DNA of 64,000 nt, taken from contig NW_006768840.1 of NCBI RefSeq assembly GCF_000204055.1, forward strand, positions 266,690-330,689. Reading direction: 5' to 3'. The notes below the pieces were generated by a model. It was not told where the DNA came from and ran no database searches. It saw only the letters and a program-made list of their open reading frames with translations. Source of the stretch: Melampsora larici-populina 98AG31. Taxonomy: Eukaryota > Basidiomycota > Pucciniomycetes > Pucciniales > Melampsoraceae. This document shows, in pieces, positions 10,842 to 24,361 of this stretch (position 1 is its first letter; every line of letters starts with the position of its first letter). A program made the translations under genes and the position numbers.

Positions 10842-13523
10842 TTAATGAACAAACGAGACCGCAAGTCTGTGGTAACGCACCTCAGTGAACGCCAATCTTT
10901 TTGGAGGGACGGCCGCGCCATTGTCCCCAGCAGGACCAGGCGCCGTGCGCTTCAGAGAAGGAACCTGCCTCCCTTTCCCTGTAGCATCACGCTTTGCCAG
11001 TAGCTCCGCTGCCTTTTGAGCCTTAGCTGCGACCGCGAGCTCCCTGGCCTCCTTCTTGCGTTCGGCTGCCTGGCTCTTTTCCGATGCACACTGTGACCGT
11101 TCAGCTTCCTTCCTTTGTGCCGCTTGGAGTCTCTCCAAATCGCGTGATTCCTTGAGCGCGCGTTTCTCGGCTTCCAAACGAGCTTTGGCTATGTGCGCTC
11201 CTTCGACAGATAGCGGCGCAGATGTGTGTGAGGCGGCCCGGTTCGCCGCCTCCCTTCTTCTGCAAGCCGTGGCCAGTATGGACTCCGTGGGCTGTTCGGA
11301 CTGCCAGACCTCAAAAGCCTCAAATAGGCATTTGAATTGGCCAGTGATTGATTCACCAGCCAGGATAACCCCAAAGTCACTCGGTTGGCTGATGATGTCC
11401 ACATTTTTTGCAATATCCCAAGCAAGATCACGCCCAAAAAAATCTCGAGGGCCCATGTCGGAGATCGAAGGGAACGCCTGGTTGAATAGCCGCGTGAACG
11501 CGCGGTCCAAATGAGTTACTAGCGATTCTAAGACCGGTGACTGGAGGATTTCGTCATCAGGCACACACCACTGGGCCATCAACCGCCTTTGAGCTGGCAG
11601 AGGTGAAGGCACAACGGGTAAGTCTGTAACCAGACGTTGTAACTGTTCTACCCCCATCTGCAGGACTTGATCAAAATTCGCTTGTGTGATGGCGGGTTGG
11701 GCCAGCCAGAGCGCCCCCGCCTCTGCAGGTTTGCAATTCGAGCAATCACAAACTGACATTTTTGAATCGAGTTGGTGAGCCAGTTCTTCCACCACTGCAG
11801 GGTCACCGGCGTCGAGAGGGATGTAGCCCAATCTACAAGTGCATATCATCAATCAACTTGACACGGTCTCTCCCAGTCCAACCGTGAACACGCTTACCGA
11901 AGGTCAACGGCCAAAGCCACACGTAAGCAGACGGGGGTTATCGCCAAAGCGTCCATACGGTCGTCATCCGACATGTCGGTCGGCGTTCGGAAGTCAGTAA
12001 TCGAGTTTTTCCCATTCGCGCGCTGGTGTTCAACTAGGAGTATTCCAAGGCCTCGACGTTTATCTCGGCCGCATTGCCCCGACATTTGAATAAAGTTACA
12101 AGGGTCCTGACAACCCACCACTATGACGCGACGCACTCTGTGCCAGTTCTGGCCTAGCCCGAGGGCTAGTGTACAGCACAAAACCGCGAGGGTGCCGGCG
12201 ACGTACGCAGCCACCGCGGCGAGCTTAGTTTTGGGCCCGGTGGTCGCATGGTATCGACATGCAAATGAGGATTGGCCATTGGCGACCTCGTTCGGTAAGC
12301 CTCGCGCCAAGCAAATTAAAACCAGATATTCCAACGTCTGGTTTTGGGTTCCGCAGTATATCAAGGTCGGGGGTAGGGCGTCATGCGAAACCACCAGGTG
12401 ATGCGCAAACACACCGCGCAGCGAAGCCTTTAATGGACGCTTGAAAGCCCTACGGATGATGCGTATCTCCGGACGTGTCAGCTCAGCTCGTCGGAACCTA
12501 ACATCCCTTTGGTCCAGCTTGAGGTTCGCTAGGATCGCGTGGATGGCCTGCGGCGTGCAGGTCGCCGACATCAAGATCAGTGGCACCTTGTCGGAAGCAA
12601 GGAACCGCCGTGCCAAGTCGCTGTACGAAGGGCGGAAAACCCCGTTATCAGACACACAAACGTGACTCGCAAGCCTTTTGGCGTGCCCGCTAGCAACTAG
12701 TCCCCAAGTGTACACCATGTGTGCCTCATCGACCACGTTGAGAATCAATCTCGCCTGGAACCAAGGGTCACTCCACATCCTGTCGAAAACGCTCGAGGTC
12801 AACGCTACCTCGGGGCTCTGTGAATAGAATTCAAACGCGTTGTCAACTACGCTGTATCTCGTAAACAAGCCTCTGAACCGCGGTGCGTAAGGCGACAGAC
12901 CAACGTACCACGTAAACAAAGGAGGCAAGGCCTTGCAAAATGCCCTCGCAGACCTCTGGCGTACAGTTCCCGGCGGTCAAATTGACCGCCAATAGTTGCA
13001 CCCCAGCCTTTTTGCTAACCTGTCGCAGGGCAGCAACCATCGCCAGTGGCACAAGAGGATCAGTCTTGATTATTTGGCCAAAACGTCCTAATGATATATT
13101 TACCTGATCGTCACCAAGAGATTCCAAGGGGTTGATGCAGAGTACAATCGGGGCAAACTGAGGATCGTGGGCATGAAAGAACATTTCTGGCACACGACTT
13201 TTGCCGAATCCGGTGCCCGCAAGGAGAAACGTGGTGCGTCCGTTCATTAAGTCAACCACCGAATCAAGCTGCTCAAGGCGTGCAGGGTAGCCATGTTTTG
13301 ATTGAAACTGGTTCCGAACCCCGTCTGCCTGTGTCGCCTCGTCAACATTGAGATATTCGTCTCTTAGTGGAGGACGCGCTGTGAGGGACTTGGGTTGCCG
13401 TGTGGTTTGACTGAGAGACTCCAAGTTAGCGGCGATTCCGCTTTGACTCCTTCGCAGCGGGGGCATGTGTGGGTGTATTGGGATTCCTTCAAGGTAGGTG
13501 CCTCGGAATGTTTGAGTGAGCAA
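10842..13523 (-). CDS. RecQ-like superfamily 2 DNA helicase (element-borne)
   Basis: Exons are 13523-12909, 12817-11898 and 11832-10842, with GTACGT/CACAG and GTAAGC/TGTAG introns of 91 and 65 nt. The join gives 841 residues in frame. Seen motifs are Walker A AGTGFGKS (about 102-109), motif II VVDEAH (about 233-238), motif III SAT (about 289-291), a motif V-like LALGLGQNW, and motif VI QMSGQCGRD (about 449-457), where the usual GRAGR reads GQCGR. A short cysteine cluster CDCSNC follows at about 540-545. The C-terminal third (about 700-830) is charged, coiled-coil-like and ends in a basic tail. The closest idea is the ATP-dependent 3'-5' RecQ helicases multiplied in rust genomes. The alternative donor GTGCGT near 10890 could give another C-terminus. 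Its placement inside the TIR element suggests a role in unwinding or repair during transposition (inference). Confidence 0.8.
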
Positions 13524-13708
13524 GTGGTATTAACCAACGACTGATAAAGTGGTATTATGGAAAGTGGTGATATGGAAAGTAACGACTGACTTCCTTCGCT
13601 CCAAACTGCATTTTGGAGCAAAGGATTTGGCGGTATTGTCAGACAGATTTGGGTTTTCGCGCTGAATTCCATGTTTTAATCGCCGCAGTCGTCTACAGTG
13701 CTCTCGAA

Positions 13709-13980
13709 GGCCCCGAAATGGCCCCAACTGTTATTTGTGAGATTGTTTCTGAGCCGTTCAAGATTTTTGGAATCTGAGAACGGGGAATTGGAGGCACAGC
13801 CTACGCGCGTATTTTTCATTATTGCCCTTGCCTGTCATTATTTGTGAGGGGCGTGGTGAGTGAGCTCCTGAGTTTTTTGGCCAAAGGACCGTCCGATCTC
13901 ACGCCAGGAATTTCACTTTACTCGTAAGTCCCTCCTTTGAGTGGGCTGGTACAGCTCAAGGGGGGACTTAGTTAAGTTTG
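13709..13980 (-). repeat. Right terminal inverted repeat (272 bp)
   Basis: Reverse complement of 6126-6397 with three mismatches. Its outer end reads GGACTTAGTTAAGTTTG and abuts the 9-bp duplication ATCATCTTC at 13981-13989. Confidence 0.9.
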
Positions 13981-13989
13981 ATCATCTTC
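13981..13989. repeat. Target-site duplication, right (9 bp)
   Basis: ATCATCTTC, identical to 6117-6125, directly outside the right inverted repeat. Confidence 0.85.
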
Positions 13990-14446
13990 CATCTCTTTTA
14001 TCTCACTGTACCACCCCTGTGGAAATTTTGTGAAGATAGCCAGTAAACTGCCGCCCTTGTTGGATAGCTCCCCCCTGAGGATAAAGATAGCTTAGAGATA
14101 ATCCTCAACATTACAATCTTTAGGATAATGGGGCAATAGACTTCAGAAGTTCTACAGGTCAAAGTGTACACGTAAGTTTGCCAAAGACATCCTCAATACG
14201 AGCCCGCAAGACAATGGTTGTTGCCCGCGATCGGGCGCTGCACTGTTACAGTTGGCTATATCATCTCGTAGTGCCTACCTTACAACACTGGCTCTCGGAC
14301 AACCTGGCAAACTTCGCTCAAGTGAAAATGTAGGTGAGAAAGTAACACAGGAGTGCGGTTGACATATGGGGACCGGTTTGCGCCCATAAGACTCGAGTTC
14401 ACATTACTAGGGCCATAAGGTTGTTACATTGCATACGATAAATGAA
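13990..14446. other. Intergenic between the element and RPL4
   Basis: No ORF or repeat of note. It holds the 3' flank of the RPL4 gene, so the polyadenylation region is probably here. Confidence 0.5.
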
Positions 14447-15854
14447 TCAAGGTGCAAGAAGGGTAGTGAGGAACTTTTCACCGGCAGGGGTCATCTTGTC
14501 AGTGTGCTTCTTGGGTTGAGGACCAGCGGCAGCAGCCTTGAGGTTCTTGGCTTGCTTCAAGGTCTCGTTGCGGATGGCGACCCTAGCGTAAGGGTTAAGA
14601 CGGAAGAGAACGGCTCGGTTCTTGAGGGGGTTCTTCTTCTGGGTAAATGGTCGCCGAATGCGGGTTGGCCCAGCTGGCTTGAGAACAGCTCGGACTTCGT
14701 CCTGCATGAACCAAATGTATAAGCACAATGAAAATGACTCAAGACAGAATGACTTACAGAGTTGATGACACGTGTGATGTCGGCATTACCGACTTTGGAG
14801 ATAGGCAGACTGTGGGGGAGGCAGCCAAGGTCAGCATCTGAGGGAGAGGCAGATCAAGTTCAAGGAAGACTAACGAGTAACCGCTTTTGAGTGCGGATGG
14901 CTTGTCGTAGGTGCCGTAGAGGTCATCGAGCTGAGCAAAGGCACTAGCGGTCCAGATACAGAAACGACCGATGTGACCACCGGGGGCGAGTTGGAGGAGA
15001 TTCAGGCGATGAACGGAGATGATTTCAACACCGGGAAGATTGCGGAATGCACGAGTGATACCCTTGTCTTCGTTGTAGATGATGAGAGGACCACGACGTT
15101 GTCGGTAACGGCGGCCACGCATCTTACCCTTACCAGCGCGCATAGTTCGCGAGGATGAGACTTTGAGAACGTCGGGTTGAGCAGCCAAAGCCTTGAGTAC
15201 ATTGGCAGCGTCACGAGTCTTTTGAAGGGATTCGATCTCGTCAGACACAACCAAGGGAATTTCTTGAACCTTTTCGATTCGGTGACCTCGAGCAAGCACC
15301 AAGGAGGGGACAGCAGTGGCCGCGATGGCAGAAACGGTAGCATAACGACGTTGCTTGAGGTTCGTCTTCACATGCCACTTGCGCCAGATTTTGGTTGGCG
15401 CGAACATACGACCACCTCGACACATGTTACCGAAGGCAGCCTTCGTAGAACAGAGCGAGCGTAAACAACGGAGAAAGAGTGGCCTGAAGGGTGAGATGTG
15501 AGCTCACCTGACCGGATCGGTGCGTACCACCCCCTCCGACACGGGGGATACGAGCAACTGCACGACCAGTTCCCCATGACTCTGCTGAGGTTTGTTCACC
15601 AGCCTTGGATGATACGGCATAAGGTTGACGGTTGTTCTTGGCCAGGTTCTTGTGAATCGCAGCAATGACGTCGTTCCTGATGGGGACAGTGAAGACGGCC
15701 GGTAGGGGTACGGTGCCGGATGAGGCGCCAGCAGGAGAGCGGACATTGACAACCTGTTAAAGCGAATCGAGTTGAGAATCGACAATGAGGGATGTGATAA
15801 GTTGTGTGCACAGAGGTCAAATGACGGCAGAAAGCTTACAGGTCGAGAGGCCAT
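14447..15854 (-). CDS. RPL4: 60S ribosomal protein uL4 (L4)
   Basis: Five exons, 15854-15840, 15753-15508, 15440-14875, 14809-14758 and 14701-14447, join in frame to 377 residues, the usual length for fungal uL4. Introns of 86, 67, 65 and 56 nt have GTAAGC, GTGAGC, GTTAGT and GTAAGT donors. The 5-codon first exon (MASRP) is typical of ribosomal-protein genes. Diagnostic segments are [39 protein letters not shown], the basic loop around [16 protein letters not shown], and the C-terminal [17 protein letters not shown]. The protein binds 25S rRNA, and its long internal loop lines the peptide exit tunnel of the cytosolic large subunit. The many arginine/lysine codons and absence of breaks mark a functional housekeeping gene. 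Confidence 0.96.
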
Positions 15855-17697
15855 CTTGAGGAAACGGATCAGTGGTCGAAAAGGGGGGTCTTACCTTGAG
15901 GGGCAGAGGGGAGAGCGCGCTAGTTGGGCGGTGATGGATCACGGTACACTGGGTGAGGTGATATCATCATTTAAAACCTATTTGGTGCCAAACCTTCGCC
16001 AAATTTTAGCTCGCAAAGTCCTTAGGTCTACGGGGATCGGGCTTCGGGGTCCCACATTAGTATTCACACACCCTAGACATGTCATCCATCTTGTTGCCAT
16101 CCATCAAGGCCACCATATGTTCCGAATTGTATAATCAAGTGGCAAGACTGGCAAGAGTTGATGAAGTGCAAGCCTCACCTTCACAAAGTCCATTAGCAGG
16201 CAGTTTTCGAAAAAGGTAGCAAAAAGACCGTTTATGTAGGTATATGTGTAGTAACAGAAATGATGAATATGTTGTACACGAAGGTCATAAACTTTGTCTT
16301 GAATGCAAAATTCTGGAGGAAACGGTCTTGCACGTGACTCCTCAAACAATGCTCTTGTTTTTCATGCTCGATCCAAACTTTGGGAATACTGTGCATCTTC
16401 TTATCAGAATAAAATCAATCAACTTTGACAGTCATGTTGTTTTCTTATTGTCTTATTACAACATTGTTTTTCTGAGATACAACTGTCTTCTTCTATGCTC
16501 AACATCAGAAGTTTTCTCACTTATCACATCGATGCTGTGTCCATAATCTGTTGGTTTGCTTTACTCCTATATTTGAATTGTCTAGGTGGCTCTTCTTTCA
16601 AACAGTCTTGATCTACTGTTTCTCATACCCTTAGACTGTGAAAATCTGGCTTATAATTCTTGCTTCTTGGAGTTGCTCGTTTTGAAGTCAATATCTAGCA
16701 AGAAAATACATTTCAATCCTGTCTCAAGGCAAGCTATGTTTGATCCATTGGGGTAAGCTCTAGAAAGTACAAAGTATACCATAAAGATGAGGACTACGGC
16801 AAAACAGCTACTCAAGTCAGATGCCCTTGCTTTGAAAGAGCTGGCGTGCAAGGTAGTCCTCAAAGTGTCTTGGTGTTGAATTACCAACCACGAGTGGTGA
16901 TCTTCGACTGAATGCACTAAGCTTGGGGCTTCTCAAGTCTTTGACCCCCTTGGAAAAGTTTGAAATAACCCAAGGATCAGCTTACCAAAATAACAGAGTT
17001 CACAAGGACTGCCAATTACCATGGCCCGGACTTCTTGAAAACAGTCTGGAAGTAAGGTAAACAGATTTATAGTGCAGCCAAATTCTACTTAGAGATCTTC
17101 CCGATAAGGTGCGATTCAAGTATGATGTCTTTTTAAGCATACATTAATGATACATACTTGATCAACTATTGCTTCGTTAGACATCATGGATGTTACGTAA
17201 TCTACGCAATCTGGCTCTTGAAGTCGATCCAAGAGTTGCAAATATAACTTTTGTCTTCTGTGTTATTTTTCTAGTCCCTTGGCACCGAAAACTCCAAGGG
17301 CTTGTGATTTCCTGGTACCCCGATGTCCTATGACAACATTGTTCAATGGCAAAGGCACAATCTAGAGCAGGCATATATGGCATAGGCCGGGTCAACGTGG
17401 TACAAACCACCTCTATCAGATTACACGTAGAGAAAAAGTCGAAGGGCAAATCAATATGAATAAGAGTCGTTGAAATGGACGTGCTTCACTAACATATTTT
17501 AGCTGAAATCACTTTTTATGAAAAAATAGTGCATAGTACAAACTTCCTCAGCGTCAACACCAATGGAGCAATAGATACATCAAGCAAATTCACAAAAAGT
17601 AAAATATTGATAATTTGTCTAAACATACATTTGCGACAAATCAAGAAATTCTGCACCCAGAATTCAAACTATCCATAAATACTATTGACCCCGGCAA
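15855..17697. other. Intergenic, RPL4 upstream and permease downstream
   Basis: Contains the RPL4 promoter side (about 15855-15960) and AT-rich DNA. ORFs here (for example 16244-16546 and 17177-17449 on the minus strand) show no domain or splice logic. Nothing further is supported. Confidence 0.5.
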
Positions 17698-20051
17698 CTA
17701 ACCTTGCGAATATATTTGTTTAGACTCAATTTGAGTATCGCACCACATACTTCCTTCAGAATTGTATGTAACGTGCGCGTCAGGAAGATTGTAAGTTAAA
17801 TTTTGTGTCATTCCAGTTTGTTGTGGTAATGAACGGTTGAGAGTCACATGAAGGGAGCGACGCGGGTCGTTGGTGCTTGTCACGGCAGCGGCCGCCGGAG
17901 CCTGGACACGCGCAATTTTGGGAGGCAATTCCAATTCTTGCCCGGCTGTCCATATTGTGAGTGACTTAACTGGTCCAGCAAAATTTAATCGGCCATAGAG
18001 CATCCAGGTCGCCATGGCAAGGATAAAGACGCCCACAAGCATCAAAGGAGTCCACGACCAAGTTTCTGAGGTTGGCACCGTGAAGTCAACATCAGCGACG
18101 AGCAATAAGTATGTTTGGGAAGGACAGTAAAGGATCAGACACATACCAACATTAATATATGATTCAGATGGAGAACTGAATATAGCCACTAATGACAGAA
18201 GAAACATCAAAGAAATCCACGACAGTGGTCGACTAAAACCACGAAGAGTCCAGGAACTCCTCCCATCCCGGTCGAACCCATCCTTCCCACAAGCAATGTA
18301 AAGCCCAACTGGCACAATGTAGCACACCTGTATATCATCATAGACAGCACATTCCGTATTTAATGTTTACTCTACGTCTTCTCACACTAGTGATGAAAAT
18401 TTGACATACCATGAAGATGGCTGGAAGTGACAATCTCAGGATCCCAGGAAGTATCTTGGTACGGTCTAAGCCAGCCAAAGTCGTCAACATCGACAGCCCT
18501 ACGAGCAGGGCAGTAGCCCGTCGAGGGATTCGAAATCCAGTGGATGTCTTCCTCCAATATTTTGGAAACGGGATTGCATTATCACGCGCCAAGGCCCAGA
18601 GAAATCGACCGGCAGTGAGAAGCTGAGACATATCTTCAAGGAACATCACGATGATTAAGCACACTACAATAAATTGTGCAACCGGCTTGGGACAGTGTAA
18701 GAAAATCAGATCGATTATCGGCCAGGTAGAGGGGGTATGATAATGGCCTGGTACCAGAGTCTATGGATTGAGGGGCATTTTCAGTGTCATATGTCTTGAA
18801 AAGATCATCGAAAGGCTTACCTTGAAGACAACAACATTCATCACCAATGCGGTCAGATAGCTAAAAATAGTGCTCCAAAAGAAGACGCGCGGGACGACAG
18901 CTGCCGCATCTTTCGTCTCCTCCGACAGATGTGCGGCTGGTTCAGATCCCACAGAGAGAGTAGAGTTTGCCGCGCCGTAGATGAAGATCCATAGTTTACT
19001 TTTGAAAGAAGTGTGGTTATCAAACCTCGTGAACAGCTGTCGAAAGGGGTGTTGATGCTTTGCGGTGGCTAGCAATGCGATACATATTGCTGCGGACAAG
19101 ACCAGGTTCAAGACCCCAGCTATTTTCCAAGCCAAAGGAGAGCGCGCCGGTCGGGTACATGCAATCGTACCAGCTATTACCAGCCAACCAGACGTGAGTA
19201 CGACTCTATGCCATCGAAGAATGATCCAGTAGTAACCTGAAGCGGTAAATAGGCTTGTGAAGACGTCGACTTCAAGGAAACAACAGGTATTCAATCAGTC
19301 ACATCAATAAGTTTCTTGCTTTCGTATGCGAAGAACGCGACTCACCAAATTGCGCTGCTAGCTGTACCTGCGTGAGTACGTGGGAAACGGTGAGAAAGAC
19401 AGCAACCTGCCAGCTTAGAAGTTGTGCCCAGTCCCGCAATTTTGGATGGGCTCGAGCAAGCTTGAATGTCCCTGTAAGCAAAGCACCTCAGCTTGAGATA
19501 GGTGCGAATGATTGAGGCTCTCGACGGTCACAACTGAACGCACAAGTGAACATAGCTCCTGTTACCGGGTACGCCGACGCCATCTCAGCGAGCACTGCAT
19601 TTAGGCAACACATGAAAATCCCGGAAAGGATCAAGCCATAAATCATGACGGCCGGACCTCCCCAGCTGATGGCTCCGGTGAGGCCCCAAAACGCTCCTGG
19701 AAGAAGTCCAATGTTGATAGACGAGAGCGAAAAAGATGACCAAAAGTCCCAATCACGATATAGTTCTTGCTTGTACCCTAGGAAAGCAAGTTGAGCCTCC
19801 GTGTCTCGCTGGGATTGGTTATTGATGATTTTTGCAGGCCGCCGGGTGATGAAAGACTGGGTGAATTGACTCGTGCGACCCTCGGAAGTCATGGAAGTGA
19901 GAGAGAGGAATTCGCCACCAGAGTTTGATTGCGGAAAATTGGCAATGGGCGCGGCTCGATGATCAAGTCGGGTAGTATCGTTCAGAGTCTCGAATATACA
20001 GTCGGGTGCAGAACGATTGCTGATGGGTGAGGTTATGGCAGGGCTAGCCAT
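17698..20051 (-). CDS. GABA/choline-type amino-acid permease (APC superfamily)
   Basis: Six exons, 20051-19544, 19471-19346, 19269-18821, 18760-18410, 18327-18147 and 18065-17698, join in frame to 660 residues. An in-frame upstream ATG at 20096 would add 15. All introns (60-82 nt) are GT-AG. After a roughly 90-residue polar N-terminus the protein shows about 11-12 hydrophobic spans. Family signatures are FWSSFSLSSINIGLLPGAFWGL at the first span, LAEMASAYPVTGAMFTWTFK in the third, and FLWALARDNAIPFPKYW before a late span. This places it with fungal UGA4-like GABA permeases and related choline/amino-acid carriers: proton-coupled uptake at the plasma or vacuolar membrane. The substrate cannot be fixed from sequence. 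The C-terminal 80 residues are polar and probably cytosolic. Rust fungi depend on host amino acids, so a nutritional role is plausible. Confidence 0.9.
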
Positions 20052-20096
20052 GTTGATGAAGTTGAAGGAGAGAGTCGTTCTACAGCGGATTGTCAA

Positions 20097-21966
20097 AATC
20101 TTATTCTGTAGGCTTAGGCTTTAGCTCGACGAGGCAAGAGTGCAAATTTCCTCAAGGTCAACAAGGAGAAGGGTTGAAAAAGATCAAAAGTGGCATTATT
20201 TGGCCCCAGGTTTGTTGCGTCGATGGCTTCTTCATATATTCTTTTCTCCCCGAACTCGGTCGGGGGAGTCGGCGGCTGGAGCCATGTCTAGCCATGTACA
20301 TACAAATGTGTAAAGAGAAAGAAATGTGGCTCATCCAGAGGTATTCAGAAGGAGAAAGCTGAGTACAACAACTGTGTTGCAATACACAATGGTTGATACC
20401 CAAGCCCGAAAGCGCGAGAAGGAAAGGGAGCACAAGTGATTCAAATGAACACGATCGGGCAAAACGCGAAGGATGTAAAAGGTGGTAAAAATGCACTCAA
20501 CTGATGGCGCCAGAAATTATCGGCAGACGTCTGCGTAACGCGGCGTTGATCCCGCAATCGTGATGCTAGGAAATAAAGATATTTAGTGAAGCTCCTCCTT
20601 CAGCTGCGATGAAGCTGACAGTCACCGTTGTTAAGGACTTTGATTATATGCTACGCATGGAATCAGGCCTGGCTATATTCATGGTTCAGCCTTCAAGGCT
20701 ACTTTTGAGACCGGAACTTACGGCTACGAGGGTAGACAAGAGAAAAGATCAGACCTGGTGAACACCGAGAAGAAATGAAAAAGACAAAATTCCGCATCAG
20801 AAGATCATGATGCCCACTGGCACAGGAGGATCACCAATTTCTAGATACCGCATGTACTGTTTGCTTAATGATACCTCGATAGCATCATGGATGTGGATAC
20901 CGGGATGAAAAGTATATGTATGTACATGCATTGGGGCGGGTGACAGACAAAAATGTGTCGAGACTGTGATGACTCATGAGTGCATATGAGGGAAAAAGTT
21001 TGTGAACTTCTTAGTTGAAGACAAGTGAGAGAGCAACATACGTGGGCTAAATTGAATTCACCACCCCATAGCATTTGAGAAGTGACTGATGTGGAAGGAT
21101 CATTTTTTTCTAGGTGTTAACAATCACTTGAAGGGAAAACAAAGAAATCAAGAGAGGAAAAGGAAAAATTAGGTGATTCTCAAGGAATACGTAATATCTA
21201 GGAAAAAAGGTTTTTATTTCAACCCGTTTTCTCTCATCAAGAGGTCAACGGACTGCTCTCCAAGGATACAATGTAGCTCCATGAAAGCCCAACAGCGGGG
21301 GACATCAGGGTAGACGCCGGTGCCTGCGTGGTTTGTTGCCTTGCTTTGCCCGATCTGGCACTGGGGTGGACTGGTCTTGGACTCTTGACAGCCTTTCCTC
21401 AAACCGCAACTCGGGTAGCCAAATTTTTCCAGTACAAATTTTTCCTATGCAAATGGAAACTGAGGCTGCTTATGTTTCATGGTATATACTCTATAAAATA
21501 CACTCTGACACATTTTTGGTAAAAACAAAGGTTTCGAAGCCATCAAAGTCCCAGATCCATGAAACATAACATGGTGTTGTAAGGTCACATTGACCTGTCC
21601 ACAAGACTTGAGCACTTCATATTTTGAATGTGTCAAAGGCTCATCGTGTTCAACTCGGAGCGACAAGAGATAATGTTTGGTAGTGTGGTAAATGCAGATA
21701 GAACACCAGCAGATTCAGTGAGCGGCTTGGCCATGGAAGTAGCGGAAACCCGACAACTCCCAATCAGCGACCGATTGACGTATTTACATATGATCTGCTT
21801 GATGAAATTTCACACACTGATGACATGATGTGGCGTGACGTCTGATCATGCGCGGACTTCAAGTGATGTCGCCAAGATCAATCGAACAGGAGCCAAACAT
21901 ATAAATATATAAATATTGAGGATAGCGTACACCTTACATGCTTCTTTGAAACTACAAATAACCTAT
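20097..21966. other. Intergenic between permease and GPI genes
   Basis: Permease promoter region and the 3' flank of the isomerase gene. Short ORFs on both strands lack support. No terminal repeats were seen. Confidence 0.5.

Positions 21967-24361
<2,395 letters not shown>

Larger units (their letters stand above)
6126..13980. mobile_element. 7.86-kb TIR element with DUF6589, RecQ-like helicase and a small gene
   Basis: The element is bounded by 272-bp inverted repeats that differ at three positions, and by a 9-bp direct duplication of host sequence (6117-6125, 13981-13989). Inside are a small minus-strand gene (6617-7164), a plus-strand DUF6589 gene (about 7777-10820) and a minus-strand RecQ-like helicase (10842-13523). 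The two large genes converge with 21 bp between stop codons. The interior is richer in G+C than its flanks. Long TIRs with a 9-bp duplication are Mutator-like in architecture, but no MULE transposase is present, so DUF6589 is the best candidate for the mobilising enzyme (inference). Helitrons and Cryptons are excluded by the TIR and target duplication. The reading frames appear intact, so the copy could be young. Confidence 0.85.

Noticed and set aside
11056..11514. 152-codon plus-strand ORF
   Set aside because: Antisense shadow of the helicase C-terminal coding exon, which has family motifs and consistent splicing.
6126..13980. Helitron or Crypton interpretation of the helicase-bearing element
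   Set aside because: Helitrons and Cryptons lack long TIRs and a 9-bp target duplication; no Rep/HUH or tyrosine-recombinase domain is present.
14429..14722. 97-codon plus-strand ORF
   Set aside because: Antisense to the last exon of RPL4.
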